NCBI RefSeq assembly: GCF_000023825.1
Contig: NC_013061.1
Coordinates: forward strand, 1-64,000
Direction: 5' to 3'
Length of the DNA stretch: 64,000 bases
From: Pedobacter heparinus DSM 2366
GTDB lineage: Bacteria; Bacteroidota; Bacteroidia; Sphingobacteriales; Sphingobacteriaceae
The notes under the pieces were generated by a model. It was not told the origin of the DNA, ran no database searches, and worked only from the letters and a program-made list of their open reading frames with translations. Every line of letters begins with the position of its first letter. The stretch's first letter is position 1. A program made the position numbers and the translations under genes. Positions 27,401-35,980 of this stretch are shown here, one piece after another.

Positions 27401-27765
27401 ACAATTTTGCCGTATTCTGACTGGTGGTTCAGTTCGTTCAGTACTTCGGCACGCGCCAGCACATTGGCGGTATCCACTTGTGTAAAATCAAAGGCTTTAC
27501 GGAAGGAAGAAGGAAAGAGCAGTACCTCTTTATCGAGGATACTTTCCAGGTCGGCCAGAAAATAGGCCGCCTCTTCCCTATCGGGAAGTACAAATAGCTG
27601 GGGTTTATGTAACAGGAAATAGATGGCCACAGCAATTGTTGCATCGGCAGAACCTACTAGACCCTTTAGTTGAAGTTTAGTGCCTTTACCGGCGTTTAGT
27701 GCCTTTGCCAATGCTACAATACGCTCATCTGTCTTGTATCTGCTGATCAGGTCGCGAATATTCAC
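24424..27765 (-). CDS. mfd: Transcription-repair coupling factor Mfd
   Basis: Mfd removes stalled RNA polymerase and recruits UvrA to damaged DNA. The 1113-residue protein has the UvrB-like N-terminus, the RNA-polymerase-interacting domain (GDFVTHIDHGIGKYAGLEK, about residues 450-470), helicase motifs GDVGFGKTEIA and IIDEEQKFG, and the C-terminal TRCF domain. The start codon is GTG at 27765; a perfect -7 box (TACCTTTG, 27777-27770) ends only four bases before it, predicting a leaderless message. Downstream, DUF3820 follows after 10 bases. Confidence 0.97.
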   Translation of the reverse strand: MNIRDLISRYKTDERIVALAKALNAGKGTKLQLKGLVGSADATIAVAIYFLLHKPQLFVLPDREEAAYFLADLESILDKEVLLFPSSFRKAFDFTQVDTANVLARAEVLNELNHQSEYGKIVVSYPEALAEKVIDRTVLEKNTLEISLNAKLGIDFINEFLIDYDFNRTDFVYEPGQFSIRGGIVDIFSFSHDLPYRIEFFGDIVESIRTFEIESQLSVEDVKTLTIIPNVQSKYLTETNISILDYIEKDTQVWFKDVEFTLDIVKSGYKKAVELWKALPAKEKQENQDWIDPKFAFTDEKMMGDMFHDFPLVEFGKQFFYKTDQVFQFEIKPQPSFNKDFSLLIHNLKENEKQGLHNFIFSASVKQTERLYAILDDIDKSVKFTPVNIPLREGFVDGGQKVAFYTDHQIFDRFYKYKLKRGYQRSQAITLKELRDLKPGDFVTHIDHGIGKYAGLEKVEVNGKTQEMIRLVYADNDLLYVNINSLNRIAKYSGKDGTAPKMNKLGTEAWDKLKKTTKKKVKDIARDLIKLYALRKSQVGTAFAPDGYLETELEASFIYEDTPDQEKATSDVKKDMEAPHPMDRLVCGDVGFGKTEIAIRAAFKAVANGKQAAVLVPTTILALQHFKTFTGRLKDFPCTVDYINRFKTSKQIKETLAKVAEGKVDIIIGTHRLLSKDVKFKDLGIMIIDEEQKFGVSSKEKLRALRVNVDTLTLTATPIPRTLHFSLMGARDLSIMSTPPPNRQAVNTELHVFNDKLIQEAVQFELDRGGQVFFIHNRVHDLPQLGGLIQTLVPKARIGIAHGQLDGDQLEDVMLDFINGEKDVLVATTIIEAGLDIPNANTIIINHAHMFGLSDLHQMRGRVGRSNKKAFCYLLSPPLSTLTSEARKRLSAIEEFSDLGSGFNIAMRDLDIRGSGNLLGAEQSGFIAEIGFEMYHKILDEAIQELKTDEFKDLFKDEPLRPFVNFTQVDTDLELYIPDDYVTNITERYNLYTELSKIEDENQLKAFELSLKDRFGPVPHPVKTMLNVLRLQWIAKKLAFEKISFKKGVLRGYFITDKQSAFFDSIMFNKILHFAQIHPRLCNLKEVKDSLRISFDNLNTIDEAVEMLEMVVN

Positions 27766-27769
27766 CTTG

Positions 27770-27777
27770 CAAAGGTA
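27770..27777 (-). promoter_or_regulatory. -7 box TACCTTTG directly ahead of mfd (minus strand)
   Basis: CAAAGGTA on the + strand is a perfect reverse match. Four bases separate it from the GTG start codon of mfd. Confidence 0.65.
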
Positions 27778-27909
27778 AGATTTATGAAGGGCATTAAATG
27801 TAACAAAATTTCAACCAATTGATCTAAAATTAAAATTTATGCACAAAACGGGCTTTTGCAGGATGTTTGATGGAGAAGTGCCTATATTTAGCCATTAAGA
27901 GAAAATAAA

Positions 27910-28215
27910 ATGAAAACGCTGAAGCATATCCCTTTTGAACTGATCTTCTGGATTGGGGCGATGATATTGCTGGCGACAGCAAATCCAGATAAGCATGGGG
28001 ATGCGCAGCATTTTACGCTTTGTCCACTGGCCAATATGGGTTTCAGCTGGTGTCCCGGATGTGGCATAGGGCGTTCTATCACCCAGGTGTTCCATGGAAA
28101 CTTTGCAGAAAGTTTTGCCCATCACTGGTTTGGCGTTCCTGCTTTGCTGATTATATGTTGGCGGATCGGGGTTTTGATACGTACAAATTTGATAAACAAT
28201 AAGTTATTAATTTAA
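27910..28215 (+). CDS. DUF2752 domain membrane protein
   Basis: The 101-residue protein has membrane segments at about residues 11-29 and 70-90 flanking the DUF2752 signature CPxCGxxR, here FSWCPGCGIGRSI near residue 50. The Cys pair could bind metal, but no function is known for the family. It is directly followed by a TM2-domain gene, a pairing I recall as frequent in Bacteroidota, so the two probably act together. No promoter box was recognised; TATATTTA at about 27883 is a one-base-off candidate. Confidence 0.82.
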   Translation: MKTLKHIPFELIFWIGAMILLATANPDKHGDAQHFTLCPLANMGFSWCPGCGIGRSITQVFHGNFAESFAHHWFGVPALLIICWRIGVLIRTNLINNKLLI

Positions 28216-28220
28216 AATAC

Positions 28221-28227
28221 AAGGAGG
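28221..28227 (+). promoter_or_regulatory. Strong Shine-Dalgarno sequence for the TM2 gene
   Basis: AAGGAGG is followed by 6 nt and then the ATG at 28234. Such full-length Shine-Dalgarno sequences are unusual in Bacteroidota, where most genes lack them, and it decides the start. Confidence 0.7.
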
Positions 28228-28233
28228 AAAGCT

Positions 28234-28593
28234 ATGTTTGATTCACCATTTATGTCGCTACCAGGCATTACGCCACAGGAATATTCGTACTTGCAAAGTG
28301 CAACTACCGGATTTAGCGAGCAACAGTTAAGGGGCTTTTTAATGATTTATGGAGGTAAAAGAAGGAACCCTGATGATATGGTGCTGTACTGTATCCTTGG
28401 TTTTTTTGTACCGGGACTGCCCAGGTTTTTAGTGAACCAGATTGGTATGGGTATTTTGTATTTCTTTACAATCGGTTTGTGCTTTATAGGCACGATCATC
28501 GACCTGATCAACCATAAAAGCCTTGCTTATGAATACAACCAGCGGATGGTGTTTGAAAGTCTGCAAATGGTAAAAATGGGTAATTTACAGTAA
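28234..28593 (+). CDS. TM2 domain-containing membrane protein
   Basis: The 119-residue protein has a soluble N-terminus (1-45) and a TM2 domain (about 48-95): MVLYCILGFFVPGLPRFLVNQIG then YFFTIGLCFIGTIIDLI, two membrane helices with a short turn. TM2 proteins have no settled role. It lies 18 bases after the DUF2752 gene and has an unusually good Shine-Dalgarno sequence, so it may be translated at a higher rate than its neighbour. Confidence 0.85.
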   Translation: MFDSPFMSLPGITPQEYSYLQSATTGFSEQQLRGFLMIYGGKRRNPDDMVLYCILGFFVPGLPRFLVNQIGMGILYFFTIGLCFIGTIIDLINHKSLAYEYNQRMVFESLQMVKMGNLQ

Positions 28594-28617
28594 TTAAAAT
28601 CGTCGTATATTTACGGG

Positions 28618-29715
28618 ATGAGGTTATCTGTTTTAATAAAGCACCTGGAGGCGTTTGCGCCTTTAAATTACCAGGAGGATTATGACAATTCGGGCCTGAT
28701 TGTTGGCGATCCGGAGCAGGAGGTACAGGGGGCTGTTGTTGCGCTCGACTGTATGGAAAATGTGGTTGACGAGGCTATTTTGCATGGCTGTAACCTGATC
28801 ATTACCCATCACCCGATTGTTTTTAAGGGCCTGAAAAAGATTACCGGGAAAAATTATGTAGAGCGGGTGGTCCTGAAGGCGATAAAAAACAACATCGCCC
28901 TGTACGCCATACACACGAATCTGGACCATGTACAGCATGGGGTAAATGGGGTGATTGCGGAAAGGCTGGGCCTGAAAAACAGAAAAATACTAAGCCCGAA
29001 AGCTTCGGTTTTGAAAAAACTGGTTACTTTTTGTCCGGTTGAACAGGCAGGAGTATTACGGGAAGCCTTGTTTGCTGCAGGAGCGGGGCATATTGCAAAT
29101 TATAGCGAATGCAGCTTTAATGCGGAAGGTTTTGGCACTTTTAAAGGAGGAGAAGGTACAGATCCTTATGTTGGTGAAAGGGGGATACAGCACCAGGAAC
29201 CGGAGGTGAGGATAGAAACCATTTTTAAAGTTCAGGACGAACGGAAGGTGCTGCTGGCCCTGTTTGAACACCATCCTTATGAGGAAGTGGCCTATGATAT
29301 TTATGTGCTGGAAAACAAGCTGGAAACCGTTGGGGCCGGAATGATTGGCTGGCTGGAAGAGCCGCTGGATGGCCCTGAATTTTTGAGGCGGGTAAAAAAC
29401 AATATGGATGCGACAGTGATCAGGCATACGAGACTATTGCCCAAAAAGATCAGGAAGGTTGCCGTTTGTGGAGGATCGGGAAGTTTTTTATTGCGGGAAG
29501 CGATAGCTGCCGGAGCAGATGCTTTTGTGACAGCAGATTTTAAATATCATGAGTTTTTTGATGCAGACGAAAAAATAGTTATCGCAGATATCGGACACTT
29601 TGAGAGTGAACAATTTACATCTGATTTGTTGATAGATATTATTCAAGAAAAATTTCCTAACTTTGCAATCCGTTTAACGGAGCATAATACAAACCCCATA
29701 AATTATTTCATTTAA
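28618..29715 (+). CDS. Nif3-like dinuclear metal centre protein (DUF34)
   Basis: The 365-residue protein matches the NIF3/DUF34 family, which forms toroidal hexamers with two metals per subunit. Ligand motifs are visible: IITHHPIVFKG near residue 62, HTNLDHV near 100 and DIGHFESE near 325. An inserted PII-like domain (about residues 130-245) is typical of the longer form. The family is sometimes annotated as GTP cyclohydrolase I type 2, without good support. Its stop codon TAA overlaps the ATG of the next gene (TAATG), implying coupled translation. Confidence 0.9.
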   Translation: MRLSVLIKHLEAFAPLNYQEDYDNSGLIVGDPEQEVQGAVVALDCMENVVDEAILHGCNLIITHHPIVFKGLKKITGKNYVERVVLKAIKNNIALYAIHTNLDHVQHGVNGVIAERLGLKNRKILSPKASVLKKLVTFCPVEQAGVLREALFAAGAGHIANYSECSFNAEGFGTFKGGEGTDPYVGERGIQHQEPEVRIETIFKVQDERKVLLALFEHHPYEEVAYDIYVLENKLETVGAGMIGWLEEPLDGPEFLRRVKNNMDATVIRHTRLLPKKIRKVAVCGGSGSFLLREAIAAGADAFVTADFKYHEFFDADEKIVIADIGHFESEQFTSDLLIDIIQEKFPNFAIRLTEHNTNPINYFI

Positions 29716-30458
29716 TGGAACAAACTGTAGAGCAAAAGCTAAAAGCTTTATACGAATTACAAACCCTGCATACTAAGATCGATAAAATACGTCAGATACG
29801 TGGTGAACTGCCAATGGAAGTTGCCGATTTAGAAGATGAGGTTGCAGGACTGGAAACACGTATACAAAAATTCAAAGGCGAATTGGATGATACTGAAGAT
29901 GCCATTGTAACGCGTAAAAATATGATCAAGGAAGCTCAAAACCTGATCAAGAAATATGAGACCCAATTAAAAGATGTTAAAAACAACCGGGAGTACGATG
30001 CCCTGACTAAAGAGGTAGAGATACAAACACTCGAAATCCAGGTTTGTGAGAAAAAGATCAGGGAATTCGGATTTGACATCGCCCAGAAAACGGAAGTTTA
30101 TGATAAGGCGCTTGCTGATTTAGAATCAAGGAAAAAAGATCTTGAGATAAAAAGGGGAGAGTTGCAGACCATTACTGCCGAAACAGAAAAGGATGAGCAG
30201 GGCCTGCTTAAAAAAGCAGAAAAAGCAGAAACCCAGATTGAAGAAAGGCTATTGGTGGCTTACAACAGGTTAAGAGGGAATGCCAACAATGGTTTAGCGG
30301 TAGTAACAATTGACCGTGACTCTTGTTCAGGCTGTTTTAACCAGATTCCGCCCCAGCGCCAGCTGGATATCCGTCAACGCAAAAAAATCATCGTTTGCGA
30401 ACATTGCGGAAGGATTTTAGTAGACGAAGCACTTACTCAGGAAGTCGTTCCTGCTTAA
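29715..30458 (+). CDS. C4-type zinc ribbon protein (CT398-like)
   Basis: The 247-residue protein has a long antiparallel coiled coil (about residues 5-185), then a zinc ribbon with four cysteines: CSGC near 203 and CEHC near 229, the zf-RING_7 arrangement. Homologues such as Chlamydia CT398 and Helicobacter HP0958 interact with sigma-54 or secretion components, but the role in Bacteroidota is not known. It is translationally coupled to the Nif3-like gene, a pairing seen across Bacteroidota and other phyla. A strong terminator follows. Confidence 0.9.
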   Translation: MEQTVEQKLKALYELQTLHTKIDKIRQIRGELPMEVADLEDEVAGLETRIQKFKGELDDTEDAIVTRKNMIKEAQNLIKKYETQLKDVKNNREYDALTKEVEIQTLEIQVCEKKIREFGFDIAQKTEVYDKALADLESRKKDLEIKRGELQTITAETEKDEQGLLKKAEKAETQIEERLLVAYNRLRGNANNGLAVVTIDRDSCSGCFNQIPPQRQLDIRQRKKIIVCEHCGRILVDEALTQEVVPA

Positions 30459-30479
30459 ACATTTAAATGATATAGAAGA

Positions 30480-30508
30480 GGCCAGAAATTCCATCTGGCC
30501 TTTTTTTT
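30480..30508 (+). terminator. Intrinsic terminator after the zinc ribbon gene
   Basis: GGCCAGA (30480-30486) and TCTGGCC (30494-30500) form a 7-bp stem with a 7-nt loop, followed by eight T residues. Confidence 0.9.
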
Positions 30509-30513
30509 GTGGT

Positions 30514-30521
30514 TAAATTTG
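30514..30521 (+). promoter_or_regulatory. -7 box TAAATTTG, TPR protein gene
   Basis: This is a TAnnTTTG match just past the terminator T-tract and 14 nt ahead of the in-frame ATG at 30536. Confidence 0.5.
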
Positions 30522-30535
30522 CACAAAATGAAATT

Positions 30536-32029
30536 ATGCACAAGATCAGTTTAGCGAATAAATTTTTTTTAGCCCTCAGCCTGTTGTTTTTACCCGGACC
30601 TTTATTTGCCAAATTTGATTTTAATGCAAACTGTCTAAAGGCTTATCAGCTGATTTTTGAGCTTAAACTGAACCCGGCAAGACAAATGGTCGCTTCAGAG
30701 AAGAAAGCTAATCCTAACAATGCTATTGTGCCTTTACTGGAAAATTACATCGATTTCTTTTATTTGCTGACAACAGACAGTAAGGATGATTTTAACCGTT
30801 TGAAAGGCAATAAAGGGAGCCGGCTGGACCAGATTGCAGATGATGACAGCAATTCTCCGTATTATTTATATGCACAGGCAGAGATCAATTTACAATGGGC
30901 GCTCATTCGTGGGCGTTTTGGCGAACAGTTTAATGCTGCGCTGGAAATTAAAAAAGCCAACAGCTACCTGCAGGAGAACGCGAAGAAGTTTCCCGGCTTC
31001 CATTTAAATTTAAAAGGGATAGGCCTGATCAATGCCGTCCTGGGCAGCCTGCCGGATGGTTTCATGAAGAAAACACTATCCACCTTTGGAATCAAGGGAA
31101 ATGTAAAAACCGGCCTGGCCATGATGCAGAAGCTGGCAGAGGGCTTACCTAAATCTACCTACGAGCCATTTTATGAAGAGGCTGTATTTTATTATTCATT
31201 TGTACTGGTAGATGTAGCCCATGCGGAAAATGCCTATGCCGAAACCATGAAATATGCGGCCAGGGTTTCGGACAACAGTTTGTTAAAATCCTACCTTAAA
31301 GCTTATGTAAGTGCCAAAAGAGGGCATAATGAGGAAGCGATTGGCGTTCTTGCCGAAAGGCCTTCCGGGGGACAGTACCAGGCTTTTCCATACCTGGATT
31401 ACCTGATGGGGATTGCAAGGCTGAATAAGCTTGATTTTAGTGCTGCAGCTTATTTCAATAAATTTTTGCAGAGCAATAAAGGGGTAAGCTATGTAAAGGA
31501 CAGCTACCTGCATTTGGGATGGATCGAATTGATCTCGGGCGATATAAAGGGGTATCAGGCTTATGCTGAAAAAGTTAAAGGTATGGGCTATGCGATTAAC
31601 GAACGCGACAAGCAGGCGCTGAACGAAGTGGCTTCAGGAAGTCCGAATGTTGGTCTTTTAAAAGCCAGGTTGTTATTTGACGGAGGCTATTACAGCAAAT
31701 CGTTGGAAATATTGGGAGGAATAAAGGAGGGCGACCTGAGCCTGGTAAAAGACCGGACGGAATACCATTACCGGCTGGGAAGGAACAATGATGAACTGGG
31801 AAAATGGGATGCTGCACTGGAGCATTACCAGCAGGCAGTAAATTATGGAAAAAGCCTGAAGGCGTATTTTGCGGCCAATTCAGCTTTGTGCATGGGAAAG
31901 ATCTATATGAAGAAAAAGGCCTATACGCAGGCCAAGGCCAGCTTTAATACCGCGATAAACATGAAAGACCATCAATATGAAAACAGTATTGAAAGTGAAG
32001 CAAGGGACAGCTTAAGAAGGATCAATTAA
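30536..32029 (+). CDS. Secreted TPR-like repeat protein
   Basis: The mature protein of about 475 residues follows a signal peptide (MHKISLANKFFLALSLLFL, cleavage near LFA-KF). It consists of alpha-helical repeats; the clearest TPR units are in the last 130 residues (YHYRLGRNNDELGKWDAALEHYQQA and the repeat after it). It is probably periplasmic or outer-membrane associated; no enzymatic motif was seen. An in-frame GTG at 30509 lies in the terminator/promoter region, so ATG 30536 is preferred. Its end overlaps the convergent KAS III-like gene by four bases. Confidence 0.8.
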   Translation: MHKISLANKFFLALSLLFLPGPLFAKFDFNANCLKAYQLIFELKLNPARQMVASEKKANPNNAIVPLLENYIDFFYLLTTDSKDDFNRLKGNKGSRLDQIADDDSNSPYYLYAQAEINLQWALIRGRFGEQFNAALEIKKANSYLQENAKKFPGFHLNLKGIGLINAVLGSLPDGFMKKTLSTFGIKGNVKTGLAMMQKLAEGLPKSTYEPFYEEAVFYYSFVLVDVAHAENAYAETMKYAARVSDNSLLKSYLKAYVSAKRGHNEEAIGVLAERPSGGQYQAFPYLDYLMGIARLNKLDFSAAAYFNKFLQSNKGVSYVKDSYLHLGWIELISGDIKGYQAYAEKVKGMGYAINERDKQALNEVASGSPNVGLLKARLLFDGGYYSKSLEILGGIKEGDLSLVKDRTEYHYRLGRNNDELGKWDAALEHYQQAVNYGKSLKAYFAANSALCMGKIYMKKKAYTQAKASFNTAINMKDHQYENSIESEARDSLRRIN

Positions 32030-33108
32030 AAGCGATAGACAAAAGCATTGATGTGCATCCCTGCCCCAACAGAGGTAAAAACGGCATATTCTCCCTTTCT
32101 GACCTGGTAACCTTTTACTTTGTTTTTCATGACCAGGTCTAACAGCGTTGGAATGGTAGCTACCGAACTGTTCCCTAACCATGAAATGGTCATAGGCACA
32201 AGGTTTTCGGGAACAGTATCCTGTCCGTAAAGTTTAAAAAGCCGCTTCATGATGGCATTGTCCATTTTTCCATTGGCCTGGTGGATGAAGACTGTTTTAA
32301 TATCGGTAATGCTGATTCCGGCTTTATCTATTGCAGTTTTCACAACCTGTGGTACGGTAGTTACGGCAAATTCATAAAGCTTACGGCCATTCATTTTAAG
32401 GTAAGCATTGCCATTGCATTCATCCGGATTATTGCTTTTCCCCATGACCAGCAATGAACCGTAATCAACCGCATAGGTCTGTGTTTTATGAGCGATGATA
32501 CCAAGGGCTTCTTCACTGTTTTGGGCTTCAAATATAACTGCGGCTGCCCCATCAGAGAAGATCATGCTGTCGCGGTCGTGCGGGTCAATAATCCGGGACA
32601 ATGTTTCTGCGCCTATGACCATTACCCGGCCGGCATCACCACTTTGGATCAGATAATTGGCCTGGATGGCTCCCTGTACCCAACCTGGGCAACCAAAGAT
32701 GATATCATAAGCCACACAGTCCGGATTTTTAATCTGCAGGGTCTGTTTTACTTTAGCGGCAAGCGAAGGCAGGATGTCCATGCGGTTGCTGCCTGCTTTT
32801 ACATCCCCGAAGTTGTGGCAAAAAATAATGTGGTCAAGGCTTTCCTTATCGATTTTTGCGCTGTCGATGGCCCTTTGTGCAGCAATGGCAGCAATATTAC
32901 TGCTCACCAGATTGACATCAATATATCGGCGCTCGTTGATCTCGGTAATTTCTGAGAATTTGCTGATGATCTCATTGATGTCCTTATCCAGCTTTACCCC
33001 ATTTTCGTAAAAGGATGCGTTTAAAAAGGCATTTCCTGAGATAACATTTTCGGGGATATAACTTCCCGTGCCAGTAATAACCGAGTGTATTGTTGATTTA
33101 ATGCCCAT
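32026..33108 (-). CDS. 3-oxoacyl-ACP synthase III-like (KAS III/FabH family) protein
   Basis: The 360-residue thiolase-fold enzyme has the complete KAS III triad: Cys140 in FGCPGW, His in FIHQANGKM near 287 and Asn in SWLGNSS near 318. KAS III enzymes condense an acyl-CoA with malonyl-ACP to start fatty acid or secondary-lipid synthesis. The inserted EITEINERRYIDV segment and the absence of nearby fab genes suggest a specialised paralogue rather than housekeeping FabH. A 24-bp palindromic site lies ten bases ahead of the start codon and may be its operator. Confidence 0.85.
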   Translation of the reverse strand: MGIKSTIHSVITGTGSYIPENVISGNAFLNASFYENGVKLDKDINEIISKFSEITEINERRYIDVNLVSSNIAAIAAQRAIDSAKIDKESLDHIIFCHNFGDVKAGSNRMDILPSLAAKVKQTLQIKNPDCVAYDIIFGCPGWVQGAIQANYLIQSGDAGRVMVIGAETLSRIIDPHDRDSMIFSDGAAAVIFEAQNSEEALGIIAHKTQTYAVDYGSLLVMGKSNNPDECNGNAYLKMNGRKLYEFAVTTVPQVVKTAIDKAGISITDIKTVFIHQANGKMDNAIMKRLFKLYGQDTVPENLVPMTISWLGNSSVATIPTLLDLVMKNKVKGYQVRKGEYAVFTSVGAGMHINAFVYRF

Positions 33109-33117
33109 TTTGTACCG

Positions 33118-33141
33118 TATACTGTTTTAGTGTACAGTATA
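33118..33141. promoter_or_regulatory. Operator-like palindrome upstream of the KAS III-like gene
   Basis: TATACTG (33118-33124) and CAGTATA (33135-33141) form perfect 7-bp arms around a 10-bp spacer. It starts ten bases upstream of the KAS III-like ATG (minus strand) and 23 bases from the LUD gene's stop codon. Position and symmetry suggest a dimeric regulator's binding site. Confidence 0.5.
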
Positions 33142-33163
33142 AAACTAGAATAAAATAATTAGA

Positions 33164-33808
33164 TTATGAAAAATCGTCGATTAAAAATACAAATAATTCT
33201 TTAGGTCCGTGTGCACCCAGCACTAAAGTCTTCTCAATATCGGCTGTACGGCTTGGTCCGGTAATGGTGCTGATCATAGAGGGAATCTGGCTGCCGTATT
33301 TGTCGCGGATCAGTTTAAAAGCATCTTTCAGATCCATTACCAGTTGGCCGGTACGGGCAATAACGATATGGTGATGGGGAAAAATACTTAACCTTCGGCC
33401 GGCTGCATTCTGATTGGAGACCATTACAGATCCATTACGGGCAATTAAGGCTTCACACAGGGTAATGCCTGCTTCGGCCATTTCAAAATCCTTGTCGGTC
33501 TGATAAAAAGGGAATTCGTAGGTGGAAAGCAATTCCTGGAGTTCGGGTTCCCAGCAGTATATTTTTCTCCAGTTAAACTTTTCGGCCAGCTGAAGGATAT
33601 TTTCAATGAATTCTATTCCGTTTTCACAGTAAATAAAATTTCCGGAGACCGCGGTAAGTTGTTCTGCAAACAACACCTCGGGATATTCTGTATTTTCAGC
33701 GTAAAGGGGGCCGTCTTCTAAGTTGGGATAAGGGTTGTCTCTTCTTTCCAGAAGGGCTTTTCTTATCTTTTTTAGCATGAGCTCTTTTGAGGAAATGTTT
33801 TCTTGCAT
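33164..33808 (-). CDS. LUD domain protein (LutC/YkgG family)
   Basis: The protein of about 214 residues carries one LUD domain, with GSVMVS, HHHIVIARTGQLV and the C-terminal ITGPSRTADIEKTLVLGAHGP, the family hallmark. LutC works with LutA and LutB in lactate oxidation, but those partners are absent here, so a different role is possible. ATG 33808 (MQENISSKE) was preferred over 33853, which would begin within a sequence lacking homology-like features. It lies 55 bases after ftsH in the same direction, in an rsfS-ftsH-LUD run that I recall as conserved in Bacteroidota. Confidence 0.88.
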   Translation of the reverse strand: MQENISSKELMLKKIRKALLERRDNPYPNLEDGPLYAENTEYPEVLFAEQLTAVSGNFIYCENGIEFIENILQLAEKFNWRKIYCWEPELQELLSTYEFPFYQTDKDFEMAEAGITLCEALIARNGSVMVSNQNAAGRRLSIFPHHHIVIARTGQLVMDLKDAFKLIRDKYGSQIPSMISTITGPSRTADIEKTLVLGAHGPKELFVFLIDDFS

Positions 33809-33863
33809 AGGTAATGGATTTGCTGCCGTTCTATAAAGAAACGGCAGCTCCATAAAATTGTTA

Positions 33864-35954
33864 TTAAGACTCTGTTTTAGCCGGGGTTATAGGCGTTGCA
33901 GGATCTGCGGGCTGGCTAACGCCATCGTGCAGCAATCCTTCGGCTGCCGGTTTCTGGTCACCTGTGCCATTTACAAACTCATCATAAGTGGTGCGGTTGT
34001 CGAAAGGGCGTTTGCCCAGGATCTCTTCTAAATCTGCCTGGAAAAGGATCTCTTTCTCTATCAGCTTTTGGGCCAGTTTTTCAAGACCTTCCCTTTTATC
34101 TGTTAACAAGGACTTTGTTCTGGTATAAACTTCCGAGATCAGGATACGTACTTCATTGTCGATCATTTCCGATGTTTTTTCAGAATAAGGTTTATTGAAG
34201 TTGTATTCATTCTGAGGATCGTGGAAAGAAACATTTCCAATAGTGCTGTTCATACCATAAATGGTAACCATGGCGTAAGCCAATTTAGTAATGCGTTCCA
34301 GATCGTTCTGTGCACCGGTAGAGATTTTTCCGAAAACAATGTCTTCTGCGACGCGGCCACCCATGGTCATACACATGCCATCGGTTAACTGCTCTGTAGT
34401 ATACAGGAACTGTTCTTTAGGCAGGTATTGCGCATAGCCTAAAGCTGCTACCCCACGGGGAACGATAGATACTTTTACCAGAGGATCGGCATGTTCAAGG
34501 AACCAGCCCGCAATGGCATGACCAGCTTCGTGGTAAGCAACGATGCGTTTTTCTTCAGGAGAGATGATTTTGTTTTTCTTTTCTAAACCACCAATAACAC
34601 GGTCTATCGCGTCCTGAAAGTCCTGCATATCTACAAACTCCTTATTGCGTCGGGCGGCAATTAATGCGGCCTCATTACACACATTGGCAATTTCAGCTCC
34701 TGCAAAACCAGGGGTTTGTGCAGAAAGCTTTTTGGCATCTACAATTTCATCGGTTTTGATGGGTTTCAGGTGAACTTTAAAGATCTGTTCACGGCCCACC
34801 AAATCTGGCTTATCGATAGAGATCTGCCTGTCAAAACGTCCGGGTCTCAGTAAGGCTGAGTCCAGTACGTCAGGACGATTGGTAGCGGCAAGGATAATGA
34901 TTCCCGAATCTGTACCAAAGCCATCCATTTCAACCAGCAACTGGTTAAGCGTATTTTCACGTTCATCGTTTCCGCCCATCATACTGTTTTTACCACGGGC
35001 ACGGCCAATGGCATCTACCTCATCAATAAAGATGATACAAGGGGCTTTATCTTTCGCCTGTTTAAACAGGTCGCGTACACGGGAAGCGCCTACACCGACA
35101 AACATTTCTACAAAGTCTGACCCTGAAAGGGAGAAGAAAGGCACCTGGGCTTCTCCGGCTACAGCTTTGGCCAGTAAGGTCTTACCGGTACCCGGTGAGC
35201 CTACCAACAGCGCCCCTTTAGGGATTTTACCGCCAAGATTGGTGTATTTTTTGGGGTTTTTAAGGAAATCTACGATTTCCATTACTTCCTGTTTGGCTTC
35301 TTCAAGGCCGGCTACATCATTAAAAGTAACATTTACCTGGCTTTCTTTATCAAAGAGGGTCGCCTTGGATTTTCCGATATTAAAGATCTGACCGCCCCCA
35401 CCACCGGCACCACCGCCCATGCGGCGCATGATAAAGATCCAGAAGGCGATGAACAATAATACAGGGAGGATAATGGTAAAGAACCAGGAGTTAAAGGTAC
35501 TTTGTCTGGTCTGTTTTTCGGCAAGGATCTGCTGATCTTCAGGAATGTTCTTTTGGGACTCCTTCAGATCAGTGTCCAGCCTGTCCATTGAGCCTGCATT
35601 AAAGTAGACGGTAGGGCCGTCGCTGGCACCAAAGTTGTTTCTGCTGATATACTGTTTATATTTTGCTTCTTTTAGCCTGTCCTTTTTAATAAAAACTTCT
35701 ACTTTAACCACATCTTCATGTTTGTAGGCGATCAGTTTCTCTACATCACCAGGTAAGAGCATCTGGGTTTCAAAGGTACGGTAAGAGACTGTTTTGGTCG
35801 CGTCGGCACTAAACAGGAACTGTAATAAAATAAGGCCTAAAATAATAGCAGCATAAACCCAAAATATGTTAAACTTTGAACCTTTTTGAGGTTTCTTGGG
35901 AATATTTGGAATTCTCTTTATCAATTTGGGTTTTGTATTTGGGTTCTCTTTCAT
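33864..35954 (-). CDS. ftsH: ATP-dependent zinc metalloprotease FtsH
   Basis: FtsH is the membrane AAA+ protease that degrades misfolded membrane proteins and regulators. The protein of about 696 residues has two membrane helices (about 24-43 and 150-170), Walker [10 protein letters not shown] (Ser replaces the usual Pro), Walker [13 protein letters not shown], the second region of homology [20 protein letters not shown] and the zinc site HEAGH near residue 450. A Gly-rich linker (GGGAGGGGG) follows the second helix. ATG 35954 (MKENPNTK) is chosen over 36020, which would overlap rsfS. A basic start ([18 protein letters not shown]) precedes the first helix. Confidence 0.97.
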   Translation of the reverse strand: MKENPNTKPKLIKRIPNIPKKPQKGSKFNIFWVYAAIILGLILLQFLFSADATKTVSYRTFETQMLLPGDVEKLIAYKHEDVVKVEVFIKKDRLKEAKYKQYISRNNFGASDGPTVYFNAGSMDRLDTDLKESQKNIPEDQQILAEKQTRQSTFNSWFFTIILPVLLFIAFWIFIMRRMGGGAGGGGGQIFNIGKSKATLFDKESQVNVTFNDVAGLEEAKQEVMEIVDFLKNPKKYTNLGGKIPKGALLVGSPGTGKTLLAKAVAGEAQVPFFSLSGSDFVEMFVGVGASRVRDLFKQAKDKAPCIIFIDEVDAIGRARGKNSMMGGNDERENTLNQLLVEMDGFGTDSGIIILAATNRPDVLDSALLRPGRFDRQISIDKPDLVGREQIFKVHLKPIKTDEIVDAKKLSAQTPGFAGAEIANVCNEAALIAARRNKEFVDMQDFQDAIDRVIGGLEKKNKIISPEEKRIVAYHEAGHAIAGWFLEHADPLVKVSIVPRGVAALGYAQYLPKEQFLYTTEQLTDGMCMTMGGRVAEDIVFGKISTGAQNDLERITKLAYAMVTIYGMNSTIGNVSFHDPQNEYNFNKPYSEKTSEMIDNEVRILISEVYTRTKSLLTDKREGLEKLAQKLIEKEILFQADLEEILGKRPFDNRTTYDEFVNGTGDQKPAAEGLLHDGVSQPADPATPITPAKTES

Positions 35955-35980
35955 TGTAAAATCAAAAATGGGGTGAATGA

